This document shows, in pieces, positions 27,201 through 37,709 of a DNA stretch of 64,000 nucleotides. Location: NCBI GenBank assembly GCA_038380795.1, contig CM076268.1, positions 18,108,001-18,172,000 on the forward strand, given 5' to 3'. Origin of the DNA: Pyrocephalus nanus (lineage: Eukaryota; Chordata; Aves; Passeriformes; Tyrannidae). Every line of letters starts with the position of its first letter. The stretch's first letter is position 1. The notes beneath the pieces are model-generated. The model saw only the letters and a list, made by a program, of their open reading frames with translations. It did not search any database and had not been told where the DNA came from. A program made the translations under genes and the position numbers.

Positions 27201-29169
27201 AGTGTTTTGTTCCCTTCCAAGACATATAAATCCTTTTAAATTGCGCTATTTTAGAAGCATTAGCAATTTCTTTTAGGCGATGCCTCCCTCTAGTGTTAGT
27301 CCGCAGGTGGCTGCTACCGGGTCTCTGCCAGCCCTGTTTTTGAGGAGGTGAAAGATTTTTGAGTACTCACTACTTATTATGCTTCTCTTCCTGGCACCAT
27401 CTGACAGTTCAAACACAGTCTTAGCAGGACTGTGCCAGTGAGCTTTAGGAATCATCCCAGGTGCTACTCCTTGCAAGGAGACCTAGCACAGGTCATCAGC
27501 AGGTGAGAAGGCAGCTGCCAACAGGTGCCTGGATAACATGGCAGTAGAAGATCCTGGTTCTGGGATACAAGTGTTAGAGCCCTGTCATAAGCTTTAAAAT
27601 TAACAGCTATTAAGTTCACAAAATGTGCAAGGCTGATTTGAAAAGACTCAATAAATTCCCAGGTTCAACTTCCCTCTTTGCCTGCAGGAGACTGATTCAA
27701 TGGCTCTGCCAACATCCTATTACATGCTTACTCAGGGTCTTAAAAAGTCTTGTTGTGCACACACAGCTATAAAAGATATATAGCAAAGACACATATGAAG
27801 CAATAATCTGGCTGCAAGCTCAGGATCAAGTTGCAGTAGATTCATCTAGAAAGTAATTTTTTAATTCCTCTGGAGAAACTACAGCCCAAATAGTCACAAA
27901 CTCAGAGCTTTCTTAAAAATTGGGTACTATCAAGAATGTCCTTACATGTGAGCTGTAGTCCAGCAATATTTGCTGGAAATACAAAAGGTGGCCATGGAAA
28001 AGTGGTGGGAAAAACCTTCACTTCTGCAATCTGTTCCCATTTGCAGTTATGATTTTTTCAACCTAATAGTGCATTAGGAGTAGATATCTGCATTTAATTT
28101 CTTAAATGCACCACAGCAGGGAGAGTGAGGGAGGGGGAAAAACCAGTTTTATTTCTCTGCAATATAAAGAGTAACAGTTATTGCTTGCCAACTACACAAT
28201 TATTTTCAAAGAGCTTAGCATCTCTCTTAGGTTGATATATTAGCTTTATTACACTGGCATGGCTCTGAGAGATACTTGCCATTCAACTCGTTGGTACAAA
28301 GAGATACAGATGCTTTATTACTGTGGATGGAATTCCCATTTCTGCCAATGCTGCTGGCAATTCTGTGCCCTCCTGAGAAGTAATGCAGCCCCTAAATCTT
28401 TTATTATCTATTCTCATCACAGTTTTGGCATTTTGCTTTAAAAGTATCAGGGTGCCTCAGTGTATAGCATTTTCACCACCAGCACAGAAATCTCCTAGGG
28501 TGTTGGCTCAGACCCACAGCTGATACTTCATGGGGAAAGAACTGAAAAATAGATAAGCTAAACTGACATGCACTAAAATATACCACTGCCATCTGTTTTT
28601 TAGCACAACAGTACTGCCTGTGGGCACTAGGACACCCCATACCTGACTAACTGACCTCTCCAGCATAGTGTTGGGATTTAGAGCTTCTAAGCTGGCCTCA
28701 AGCAGGACAAGTGTACCCAGCTGATCAGCTCAGCCATAAAAGCAGCACTTCTAGGAACAGCCATAGGACAGGGAAGCATATAACTGCTTTGGGAAGTTTT
28801 AGGTGAAACCTGTGGTGTTCATCCCATTGCAGACCTCTAAGCAGGTAAGGGAAAGTTTGTTCTCCTGAAATTCGGCCTCAAGATTTTTACAAAGTTTGAG
28901 CCTTATACAAAATTCCATTAAAGTCTTTCCTTCACCCCTGTTAAAGAGACCAGCCTCTCATTTAAACACATGGGTTTTTTTTTTTAAAGCTAATGTGTTT
29001 CAGGCTACTTGAAAGATAGCAGACCAATTAGCTCCTGGAAAAATCTATCAAGTCATTTAGTGGATTTTCTACTGTTCAGTGTATTTAAATCAAAATGTGA
29101 TGTCCTGCTAAGCCATCTGTACTACCTCAGCTCCAAGACTCAGGTCTAATGTAGCAGTTACTGAGTATT
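24262..29169. other. Intergenic DNA, no gene recognised
   Basis: Unique sequence. AT-rich, TAAT-rich blocks at about 25190-25350 and 26880-27280 look like candidate conserved non-coding elements. A CTCF-like motif is at 27283-27296. No exon set or RNA gene is visible. Confidence 0.45.
27283..27296 (-). promoter_or_regulatory. CTCF-like motif
   Basis: The minus-strand reading ACACTAGAGGGAGG matches 12 of 14 positions of CCASYAGRKGGCRS. A second related sequence, CGCAGGTGGCTGC (27302-27314), follows on the plus strand. Motif match only. Confidence 0.35.
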
Positions 29170-29252
29170 TTTACTGTGTGTCACACAGCAGGTCAGAAAA
29201 ATGATCTAATGGTCCTGTCTGGCCTTAAGATCTATGAATCTATGAATAAAGG
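29170..29252 (+). mobile_element. CR1-like LINE 3' end, plus orientation
   Basis: The string GATCTAATGGTCCTGTCTGGCC followed by ATCTATGAATCTATGAAT is the ancient amniote CR1-like 3' end: a 'gatctaatggtcc..tctggcctta' block plus tandem ATCTATGA units. The 5' boundary is vague and the copy is short and diverged. Confidence 0.7.
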
Positions 29253-32200
29253 AAAATCTTAGGCCCAAGCACTTTGGGACAAAGAACATCTTTAAATATT
29301 TAGCAAAGCACTATGCCCACTGGGACTGCTCCATAAATAAAAGCAGAAGTCACATGCCTGAGGCTCAGGCATCTCAGGTCGTCTTAATGCATGTAAACAC
29401 TGGTGTGATGAGAGCTCAAAGAAGATGTTCAAATCCTGGAGTCACTTAACTCTGAAAATGTAGTGGTTCAGATTACTTTTTTCTTAGACAGTCAGTTCAA
29501 GCCTTTCTGTGCAGTTGCTCCATTGCAATCAGTCATAGTTCATGTACAGAACTTCCTCAGAACAAAAGCCATAAATATGTTCTGTCACAAAGTCATTCCT
29601 TAGCCTTCAGTTCAGCAAAATACATACTAAAATCTGTGGAGGAAATGCCTAATTGAAAAAGCAAGAATGAAGATTTGGCCAACTCCCAGCAAGGCACACC
29701 CTTAATAGCACAACCAGGCTCTCAAGCACAAAGAGAGGCTTGAGAGGATCATCTCCTGCTTAGAAACAGGGACTTAGACATGGCAGGTTATTCCTGGTTA
29801 TACTGGGTACATCACTGAGATGTGTTTCTCACAGAAATCCCAGAGGTCACGACTCTTGAGATAACCTTTTAGACCAGGAAACTGAACAAAAATGATGGAC
29901 TAAACATTAAACCACTGTCCTTTTCCCCCTCATCACTGACCATAATTTAAAGAACCTGACTTTTCATTAGCCAATTCTGAGTAACAGAAACAAATCGCTT
30001 CCTTTCCAAGTTGTTGTTGTATTTGAGCTTCCTTGGAAGTCTGTTTGCATTTCCTCACAGCCCTCCAGATCCAACAGCTGAGCTCTGAGCTGCTGCTTCA
30101 CATGATCTGCCAGGATCCTTCCCAGTGACCCCTCAAGGCTGATAGAAAGGGAAAATGCCCACACAGTTTAATTTTACAATCTTGCTAGTTCAAGTTAAGG
30201 AGTATAATATCTACATATCAAAAGTTGCCAGAACCAACTCCAGCAAGAATTGTCATCATTAATGATTGCATACAAGGGGGATGAAGATAGCAGCTATGTT
30301 AACAACATTTTAAAAAACTAACCAAACAAGCAGAACTTGTCCTGCCCAGGAAACCACACTGCCAGTGGTTTAGTAGAGTACCTGCACTGCAGCTAGCAGT
30401 TATCTATATGCAGGGAAAAAAAAGGAAAACAAAATGAAGACAAATGCAATTAAGTACATCAGTAAAAGATAAACATGCCTCCATGCAGGTTATGTGAAAA
30501 TATCAGAAGCCACGGGGGTATGAAGTCAAGACCAGAACCGAACTTTTGATTCATCAGAAGTTAATTTTCTGTGTGAAAATGACTGCATTGAAAATATAAC
30601 TTCAAAGTAATTTTATTTTATAGTACAGATTTTGTACTTTTAAAGCCTTTGTAATAAACCATTTTAGGCAATAGATAAGGCTGAGACCAGAGTAAATGAT
30701 AGATCTCACCTGCTTAGGCAAAAGTATGAGTTGAGATAGAAAATTTAAAGAAAGGCATAGTGTTGCAAATGCATCAAGGATGGACCACCATAGAATGAGT
30801 TTTAAAGGCCTATAGAATCTATCCCTGCTATGACCTTAATGGAGCCATATTGATTTAAATCTGCTGGAAGACCTGGCTTCAGCAGACTTCAGTTGAACAG
30901 CCTTCATTCACGGCACCTGGGAGCCCGACCCAGTTTGTGTAGACTATTTATACAAACTGCTTGTTATTGATACATTATTGCCACTCTCAGTGGTGTTTCA
31001 TGGAGAGATGCTGTTGATCAGTCTCTGAAGGGACTACCACATTTTTCTCTCATGGTTTCAGAACACTCCCAGAAAGATTATCTTCAGTCTCATAGATGCC
31101 CTTACATACAGAGCACAATAGGGATCTTTATGAGCAAGCTCTACAAGGGATCTTTGCAGTCACGAGGATCTCAGTGTAATTGTTTTGTTTAGTGAGTACC
31201 TGCTTTGATGCAATGGTATTTAATCACAGAATCAACTAGGTTGGAAAAGACCTCTGAGATCAATGTTGGATTATAACTCTTCTTCTGTCTTAGTAGTGAC
31301 TCTCACTCACACTAGTAATCTCTTAACCCATAGAAGTCTCTTAACATATAGGAAAATTTCCTCCTGAGCTCAGAAAAGCAGCCACCTTTCATTCGAAACT
31401 CCTCTCCTCGCAAATAATACAAAGCTCTTTTTTTCTGCTTCCAGGACAACTTATCTTTTGACCCTCATTAATCAGTTTCTGGAAAAGTGAGCCTGTCCCT
31501 CCATACCATAGTTAAGTTTTGGCAACAGCTTGATGTTGCTCTGTCTTTAAGTGACCCCTGGTTGCTTCCTTTCTCACTCTGCTGAAAGATTTTGCTTTAC
31601 ACATTTTAAATTGTTTCAGCAATTACAAAACATTGTTCTTTCTACTTAGAACATGGCAATGAAGATGAAAAAAAAAGCCTCCTCATTGTAGTCACTAAAT
31701 ATTAAGTAAAGGATATTTGCAGTAACAGGGTATTTCTGAGCAGAGGAAACAAACAAGAGTTTATCCATCTAACATTGCTTTATTTGCCTGATGACCTTTT
31801 GAGTCGTGGTCTTATAGAGAACCCATTCTGTGTTTTCCTGAGACTTAAGACTCTGTGAGAAGAAGGGAATAAGGGATGGAAGGAAAATCTTCAGTTGTAT
31901 GGAAGAAAAGGAATATCTTCAGTCAAGGACCTGAAATTGTAGTTCAGAATAAAGCCACCAATGATTTTGAGAATTATCTATTAACACTCACATCATTGGA
32001 TATTAAAGGAAATGGTATCATCTGACACAGAGAGCTGGCAACATGGAGAACTTGGTAGGACACAACAGTCTGTGAAAACTGTCAGTGGTGGTCACTTATG
32101 AGAAAAAGTAACAGAACTCCTGCTCTTGGAGCAAGTGTGTAAGGAAGGACTCTGTGGATCTGTTAGGTATGCCACATGTTTAACAAAAAAAAAATTTCAG

Positions 32201-32338
32201 TGATGTTTGAAATGTTTGAATTGCTGAATACTTGATGCATCAATGTGCTGTAGGAGCACAGTCAAAGAAAAGTCAGACAACCAGCGTCTAGAGAGACTTT
32301 TCCAGTGCAAGAGACATGGGGCTTCCAGAATGTGTGGC
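29253..32338. other. Intergenic DNA with one CR1 scrap, no gene recognised
   Basis: No supported gene. Contains a CR1 tip at 31222-31265 (listed separately), a small A-run at 30415-30425 and otherwise unique AT-rich sequence. Confidence 0.5.
31222..31265 (-). mobile_element. CR1 LINE 3' tip, minus orientation
   Basis: AATCACAGAATCAACTAGGTTGGAAAAGACCTCTGAGATCA is the reverse-complement form of the CR1 3' end (..AGAATC..GGTTGGAA..GACCT..GAGATCA). Only the terminal 40-odd bases are present. Confidence 0.75.
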
Positions 32339-32412
32339 AAAGGGCCAGTGAGATGAGAAGGGGCTGGACCATGACCTTCTCTCCTATGAAGAAAGGCTGG
32401 AAAGAGCTGGAT
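32339..32412 (+). mobile_element. CR1 LINE fragment, plus orientation
   Basis: A segment with GGGCCA..GATGAGAAGGGGCTGGACCATG and then CTCCTATGAAGAAAGGCTGG..AGAGCTGG matches the conserved CR1 block that normally reads '..gggctggagcacctctcctatgaggaaaggctgagagagctgg' near the end of CR1 ORF2/3' UTR. Both edges are eroded. Confidence 0.65.
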
Positions 32413-32966
32413 CTCATCAACATGTACAAATAGGGTGAAAAGAAGATAAAGCCCAAAATCTAACAGAAGTGATCTTCTCTCCCTATACATTCTAACCTAC
32501 GCCCTTAAACTTTCATGATTGGCACATTACATCCAGTCATACACAGACATTTCTGCTATTCCACCATTAAACTACTGTGCACAACAACAATCACAATCTT
32601 CTACGTGCACTGATCAGTAGGATCTGGGATTTCTCTGGATCAAAGGCCCACTGCAAAAGTGTGATTAGTGGACAAGCTTCCTTACTCTCTGGGTCCGCAG
32701 CATTTCATTTAAATTGCATGTGGGAAGAAGGCATCATGCCTCTATCACTTACAAATGCCTCGTCTACTCCCCTGAGCAATTTACCATCAGTAATACGTTT
32801 TATTAAATACGCACTTTATTTCTAGACAGCCACTGCCAGAAAGACGTCACGAAGAACGCGGGGCGACCGAAGAAACCCAACTCAGCGGTCAAACCCAACC
32901 AGAAATTGCTCTCTGAAGTCAAATAGAGTAAAAGAAGCCGGGTCCACCCGCCTCGGCGTTTAACTC

Positions 32967-33083
32967 GCAAAAAAAAACAAACAACCAAACACAAAACAAA
33001 CAAACAAACAAAACAAAAACAAACACACAAACCCCCCCCCCCCCCCAACAAAACCAAACAAACAATTAAAAACCCCAAACAAA
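32967..33083. repeat. (CAAA)n simple repeat with a 15-C run
   Basis: A-rich CAAACAAACAAAC-type repeat interrupted by CACACAA and an uninterrupted run of 15 C at 33032-33046 (G15 on the other strand). It lies directly upstream of the ERCC6 CpG island. The C-run can form G-rich secondary structure on the minus strand and is also a place where sequencing length errors are common. Confidence 0.85.
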
Positions 33084-33257
33084 ACATTTTCGGCGCGTAC
33101 TGCGCTGCTACGTATTTATATCCTCTGACGGCCAGCGAGTAAATTCAGTTCCGCCGCCCGGAGGAGGAGGAGGAGCTGGACGCGGGAGGTTCGCGACGCT
33201 GAGGCGGGCAGACAGGATGGGGGGAAAAAAGACGGGGCAACTGCAAGGGCCGCTGTC

Positions 33258-33325
33258 GCAGGTCCCGGGGCCCGCTGCGGACCTGCGAGAGCAGCAGCAG
33301 GTCCGCAGCGGGCCCCGGGACCTGC
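33258..33325. repeat. Perfect 29-bp inverted repeat with 10-base spacer
   Basis: The left arm 33258-33286 (GCAGGTCC...GGACCTGC) and the right arm 33297-33325 are exact reverse complements over all 29 bases. They are separated by GAGAGCAGCA at 33287-33296. The arms are extremely GC-rich, so a stable hairpin or cruciform is expected. It lies in the promoter just upstream of the GC-box cluster. Confidence 0.9.
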
Positions 33326-33389
33326 CCGCCCTGCCCGCCCCGGCACCGCCCCGGCACCGCCCCGTCCCGCCCCCGCCGCTGAGGAAGTG

Positions 33390-33511
33390 ACGCTGGCCCG
33401 GCCGTGGAGCCGTCCCTGGTGCGGAGCCGCTGCGGGCCCGGCCCGGCCCCGCCGCTCCCGGTCTCGGTTTCCCGTTCCTATCCCGAGCTGGGGGCTCGCC
33501 CGCAGGGAGAG
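33390..33511 (+). other. ERCC6: Probable noncoding exon 1 of ERCC6
   Basis: In mammals ERCC6 exon 1 is untranslated and the start codon is in exon 2. Here a strong donor GAG|GTGGGT (GT at 33512-33513) lies downstream of the GC-box/ETS-CRE cluster, giving a plausible 5' UTR exon of about 120 bases. The transcription start is not determinable from sequence and is placed approximately. Confidence 0.5.
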
Positions 33512-34732
33512 GTGGGTGAAGCAGCGCCGGAGGAGCCGCGGTGTGGGCGGTGACGCGGTCCGGGGGGGTCTCTCGGAGGGCGCTGGGCCGGTTGTACCTT
33601 CGGAGCGGATGGGAGAGAACCGTGGGGTGGGGCACTGAGGGGCTGCGGGGTGCCCCTGCCGGGAGAGGCTGCTGGTGGAGCACAGCGAGGTTATCAGTGC
33701 CTTCCTGCAAGTTAATAGGGCTTGTTTCTCCATGGATCATAGAATTAAGTGGGTTGGAAGAGACCTCCGAGATCATCGAGTCCAACCCTTGATCCAGCCC
33801 CACTGTGATTAGTAGATCATGGCACTCAGTGCCACATCCAGCCTCCTCTTAAAAACCTCCAGGGAGGGTGAATCCACCACCTCTCTGGGCAGGCCATTCC
33901 AATGCCTGATCACTCTCTCTGTAAAGAACTTCTTTCTAATATCCAACCTAAACCTCCCCTGACAGAGCTTAAGCCTCTTGTCCTATTGCTGATTGCCTGG
34001 GAGAAGAGACCAACCCCCACTTGGCTACAACCTCCTTTCAGGTAGTTGTAGAAACTGACAAAAAAATACATCCTTTCAGACGACAGTTTTGTTCTGAAGG
34101 TGCCGAACAGTATCAGCTTCAGGCCTGCATGAGTATGTCTGTCCAGTGTTAACTTCCTAAGAACGGCGCTTTATATTTCACTTTAAAGCTGAATTGTCAA
34201 ACTAAAGCTTACAGACAGCTATTCTCGCCAGTGCTTTTACTGACAAGTCTTAACCTGTTTCAGAAACTTGTATTTTTGGGATTTGGTTATGTTAAGTAGT
34301 GCATGTTTTTGTTATGTCATAGTCTTCTGGAGCATGACTATTTACACACAAGACTGAGTTCACTCTCTGGCAAGCAGTGTAATTTTTAGAGGTTGTCTTA
34401 TATGTATACATACATATATGCAAATATTTGTATACATACAAATATATACCTATTTGTATATGTACATATATCAACATCTTCCAGGAGAGTAAGGCACAGT
34501 TGTCTCTAAGAGGTTTAGGCTGCTCTTTTCATTTGATTGTGGAAGTTGGTGGGGAGATGCCTTTTTGGGGAGGACTTATGGAGGAGTAAACTACCAGGTG
34601 TTTAGAAACACCAGTTTCTCATAAATGTGCTTATTGGTTTGCGTATTTTATTTGGGCACAGTCTTGATGAGGAGCTTTGTATTTGTGAATGTTCTTGTGA
34701 CCGTGTGTTTCTTCTTTGTTGCCTTTGAGCAG
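33512..34732 (+). other. ERCC6: ERCC6 intron 1
   Basis: From the proposed exon 1 donor to the acceptor TTTGAGCAG (AG at 34731-34732). It contains a CR1 copy (33736-34056) and an AT-alternating tract (about 34400-34470) made of ATGTATACATACATATA-type sequence. Confidence 0.55.
33736..34056 (-). mobile_element. CR1 LINE, 3' part, minus orientation
   Basis: Starts ATCATAGAATTAAGTGGGTTGGAAGAGACC.. and continues through the hallmark CR1 segments (..ATCATCGAGTCCAACCC.., ..CACTCAGTGCCACATCCAG.., ..TGGGCAGGCCATTCCAATGC.., ..TTTCTAATATCCAACCTAAACCTCCCCTG.., ..CCTTTCAGGTAGTTGTAGAA). About 320 bases of a 5'-truncated copy, antisense to ERCC6 and well preserved compared with the other CR1 scraps, so relatively young. 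Confidence 0.93.
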
Positions 34733-34735
34733 AGG

Positions 34736-35166
34736 ATGCCAACAGACAACAGCCCCCTGCCAGACAGTATCCAAGAACAAGACCCTGCCACTACTTCAAG
34801 CAATAATTGCCTGCTTAAGGATGAGGAATTGGGAATTGAACAAGAAAATGGCATTTGTGACAATGACACGGGTAATAGTGTCAGAGTTCCCAACTCTGAC
34901 AGCCAGCCTTCCACTTCTATGGCAGTTCCTTTGGAGATGCCCAGAAGAGGACATCCCCTTTTACAGATCGACAGGCAGCAGATTCAGTCTGTCTCCTGCA
35001 GTGCACATGCTGCTGAGCTCAAAGATTTAGGAGTTGATGTCTATGACCAGGATGTATTGGAGCAAGGAGTTCTTCAGCAAGTAGATAATGCAATTAATGA
35101 AGCTAATAAAGCAGCAAAAATAGCTAATGCATCGAAAGAATATGAGTCAGTACTGGAGGACTTAAG
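34736..35166 (+). CDS. ERCC6: ERCC6 (CSB) exon 2: start codon and N-terminal region, residues 1-143
   Basis: First coding exon of the SWI2/SNF2-family DNA translocase CSB, which acts with stalled RNA polymerase II in transcription-coupled repair. The acceptor AG is at 34731-34732 and the ATG lies four bases into the exon, as in other vertebrates. It encodes a low-complexity acidic start (MPTDNSPLP..), a conserved RRG.PLLQIDRQQIQ segment (about 71-84), and the near-invariant DLGVDVYDQDVLEQGVLQQV block (about 96-115). That block overlaps the region equated with the auto-inhibitory 'leucine latch' described for the yeast homologue Rhp26. The exon ends ..GACTTAAG|GTAAAT in phase 2 (donor 35167). 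Upstream in-frame sequence is intronic, so the start is firm. Confidence 0.95.
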
Positions 35167-37254
35167 GTAAATGGTATTCTCTCTTATTGTTCCTTTCTGT
35201 TACTGACCGTCTAATGAGACCCAGTATCTCATGTTTTTATAATCTGGAAGAGGAAAAGATGTTTTGAAAACTCTAGATTACTTATACTCTTTGAAGTCAC
35301 TCAGCTTTTAAAAAAGGAGAAAATATTTTTCACATCAGACAATGCTTCACTGGTCTTATTTGACTAATCTAGTCACGCATCAAGGCAGCAGAGTACAGTG
35401 CATCTCTTTTTCCTGTTTTGTCTACTACCTTACAAAAATTCATGTCTGTTTTCTGGGGAGGGGAGAACTGCATTTTATTCTTATTCAGACTTCCTCACTT
35501 CTGGTTATGTACTTTCTGTAATTTGGATAACTCCATCTCATGAATGTCCTACAACCAAAACAACCTTATCACAAGTACTTTTAAGCTTGTAAGAAGTACC
35601 TAATGACACCTTGAAAGAATCAAATGCTTAAGTATCATGGTGTATTGATTGTAGAAGACTGTGAGGAATAAGAGCCACTAGTCTTTTGAGTTTTAATCTC
35701 CCTTTATAATTTCATTGTAGTTAGTACATGAACTATTGCAGGTAAATAATTCTACCTGTGTATCTTTCACTGTTTGCATTAATGGTGGGTTTTAGTGCTC
35801 AGGAGTGCTGTAGGCCTCAATTACTGCGGGAAGTCACATAGCTCTCTTATGCCTAATTTTATGCACTTCATTAATTGTCCAGTTTGAGTGTGGAGTGTGA
35901 AACTAAATAACTTTGCAAAACTGAAATCTAATTTCAGATGTTATAGAGCAGAAGAAAATAATGAGTAAGATGGTGTTAAGAGGAAGAATGGAGCAGCAGA
36001 TTATTTAAAGAGTTGTGCACAGCACTGTCAATTAGTTTATATTTTCCCATTTTTCTTTAAGAAGCATCCTTGATTTTTCTTATCCCACTATTTTCATCTT
36101 TCACTGGAAGCCGTAAAATGTGTAAGGGAATAAAAAAGGTTTATGCAGACTTGTAGAACCTTGTCTGCGTAAGATGTAACGTGAGAGTCTGAAAGCTGAC
36201 ATTTGAGAAAATTAACAGGTATGGCTGACTTTTTGAGCAGAGGGACTAACAAAACCAAAGACATATGAGTAGAGCATGGTAGAGTTGGTTAAATCCTGTA
36301 TCATAGTGAATCCATGACTAGAGGAAAAATAAGAGGTGGTTTTTGAGTAGTTTGCACAGAGTTCATCATAGAAGCTGCATGATTCTATAATATACAGAAA
36401 AATTTAAGCAGAACTGTTTGAAGTTAAATCCTGTTTCAATCCCTGAGTCCAAAGTCCTGTTAATTAAAGCTCTGTGGAAGAGGACAGTTAGTGGTATGTG
36501 TCAAGAGACTCTATGGCCAGAAGTTAGGAGATGTGCAAGAGGATACTGTACTTCAAAGCAGCAAAACTAAAGAGGGAAAAAGTGGATGAGGTGGTTCAAA
36601 AGTGTTGAAGGTGGCAGTGATAGCTGGGGAGCTGGTAAAATATGTCTCATAGGAAGGATAACCGTTGCTTGAATCCACATTAGAGAAGGAGATAAATGTG
36701 GCCCAACAATTTCCTCTCTGACAACTGAGGAGTTGTGCTTTACTTTGCATATGAGGGGAATAATGGCTGCTCTGCAGGTGTTGTGAAGAGTTTTCTTTGA
36801 CTTTTTAATAATGATTTGAGATGCTAATTTGTGTATCCTTATGAAATATTCTGCTATTTGAATCAGCAAGCCTAGATTTGTTGCTTCTGATGAAGTGCTT
36901 TCTTCCTTGCAAATGAATTCAGCATCTGAAAGATATTAGGTTATAGCATGTGGTTCAACTTGCATTTCATATTGTATATGGAAACATGAAAAATGGTGGT
37001 GCATAAGGGAAGTTTAATGTTGATGTGCTGCTAATTCTTTGAGCTAGTCTGTCTTCCTCAAATTGCATTTCTATCCTGTAATCTACTTTTGGTATAGAAG
37101 AAACACTGTAGAGGTAAAAAACATAAGCTTCTTTTATATAATGGCATCAAACCATTAAAACCATTTTAGAAAATGAAAACGTGGTTTGCCATTTAGGGTT
37201 TTGTTTTGTGTTTTGTTCACCTTAAATAATAAAAGCAACTGCTCTCATTTGCTT

Positions 37255-37272
37255 ATCATCATCATCATCATC
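37255..37272. repeat. (ATC)6 microsatellite
   Basis: Six uninterrupted ATC units in ERCC6 intron 2. Confidence 0.9.
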
Positions 37273-37412
37273 AGACTTGTAACTTTTGAGTGCCAAACAT
37301 TACAGTGGTTGTTCAGTTTCCTTTCCTTTCAAATTTTACTATAAGCAAAATTTAGTTTAAAATTATTTTATGGTGTACAAGTTTTTAAAGTGTTTAGTAT
37401 TTCCAGTGTTTT

Positions 37413-37460
37413 TTAAATATAATATAGAAATATAATATAATATAATATAATATAATATAG
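37413..37460. repeat. (TATAA)n tract
   Basis: AAATATAATATAGAAATATAATATAATATAA-type repeat with six or more pentamer units, in ERCC6 intron 2 about 130 bases before exon 3. Confidence 0.85.
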
Positions 37461-37588
37461 AAACTTACCTGTAGACCTTTTCACACCTTACCTTAAATCT
37501 CTTGGAATTTCTAAATTGTCTGAATCAAGATTTTGCTATTTTTCTTTCTAGAGTTTACTAGTACATTGCAATCTTATTGTTTTTTCAG

Positions 37589-37709
37589 ATCATGTACAGC
37601 ATCTCTGAGACAAATAAATAAAATAATTGAGGAAATTTCACCTCAAGCTGCTGACAACAAAAATATTAGCAGAAAACTGGATTCTGTAAAACGGCAAAAA
37701 TATAACAAG
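37589..37709 (+). CDS. ERCC6: ERCC6 (CSB) exon 3, residues 144-184
   Basis: 121-base exon between TTTTTTCAG (AG 37587-37588) and AAG|GTAATT (GT 37710-37711), phase 2 in and phase 0 out. It encodes [35 protein letters not shown], essentially collinear with human CSB. It is helical and coiled-coil-like, with a basic end ([12 protein letters not shown]). S161-P162 corresponds to human S158-P, a reported CDK2 site, and is retained. The intervening A148, E159 and I160 differ conservatively. Confidence 0.95.

Larger units (their letters stand above)
33086..33640 (+). promoter_or_regulatory. ERCC6: CpG-island promoter of ERCC6
   Basis: Base composition switches abruptly to very GC- and CpG-rich. 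Multiple GC boxes (CCGCCCC/CCCGCCC) lie between 33326 and 33376. A GAGGAAGTGACGC sequence at 33381-33393 joins an ETS core (GGAAGT) to a CRE-like TGACG, a composite typical of housekeeping promoters. There is no TATA box. The location, 1.1 kb upstream of the ERCC6 start codon exon and followed by a good donor site at 33512, fits a TATA-less housekeeping promoter. It may be bidirectional. A perfect inverted repeat occupies 33258-33325. Confidence 0.8.
35167..37588 (+). other. ERCC6: ERCC6 intron 2
   Basis: 2,422 bases, GT..AG. Contains an ATC trinucleotide run (37255-37272) and a TATAA-rich tract (37413-37460). No gene seen inside. Confidence 0.9.

Noticed and set aside
1..33085. Searched for CHAT or SLC18A3 coding sequence on the minus strand, expected from human synteny.
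   Set aside because: No frame resembles either. SLC18A3 would be a single long open frame of over 500 codons and is clearly not here.
33108..33803. Open frames of 231 and 205 codons on the minus strand (and shorter plus-strand ones) across the ERCC6 promoter.
   Set aside because: GC-rich CpG-island DNA has few stop codons. The translations are P/R/G/A-rich low complexity with no domain, and they run through the start of the CR1 copy.
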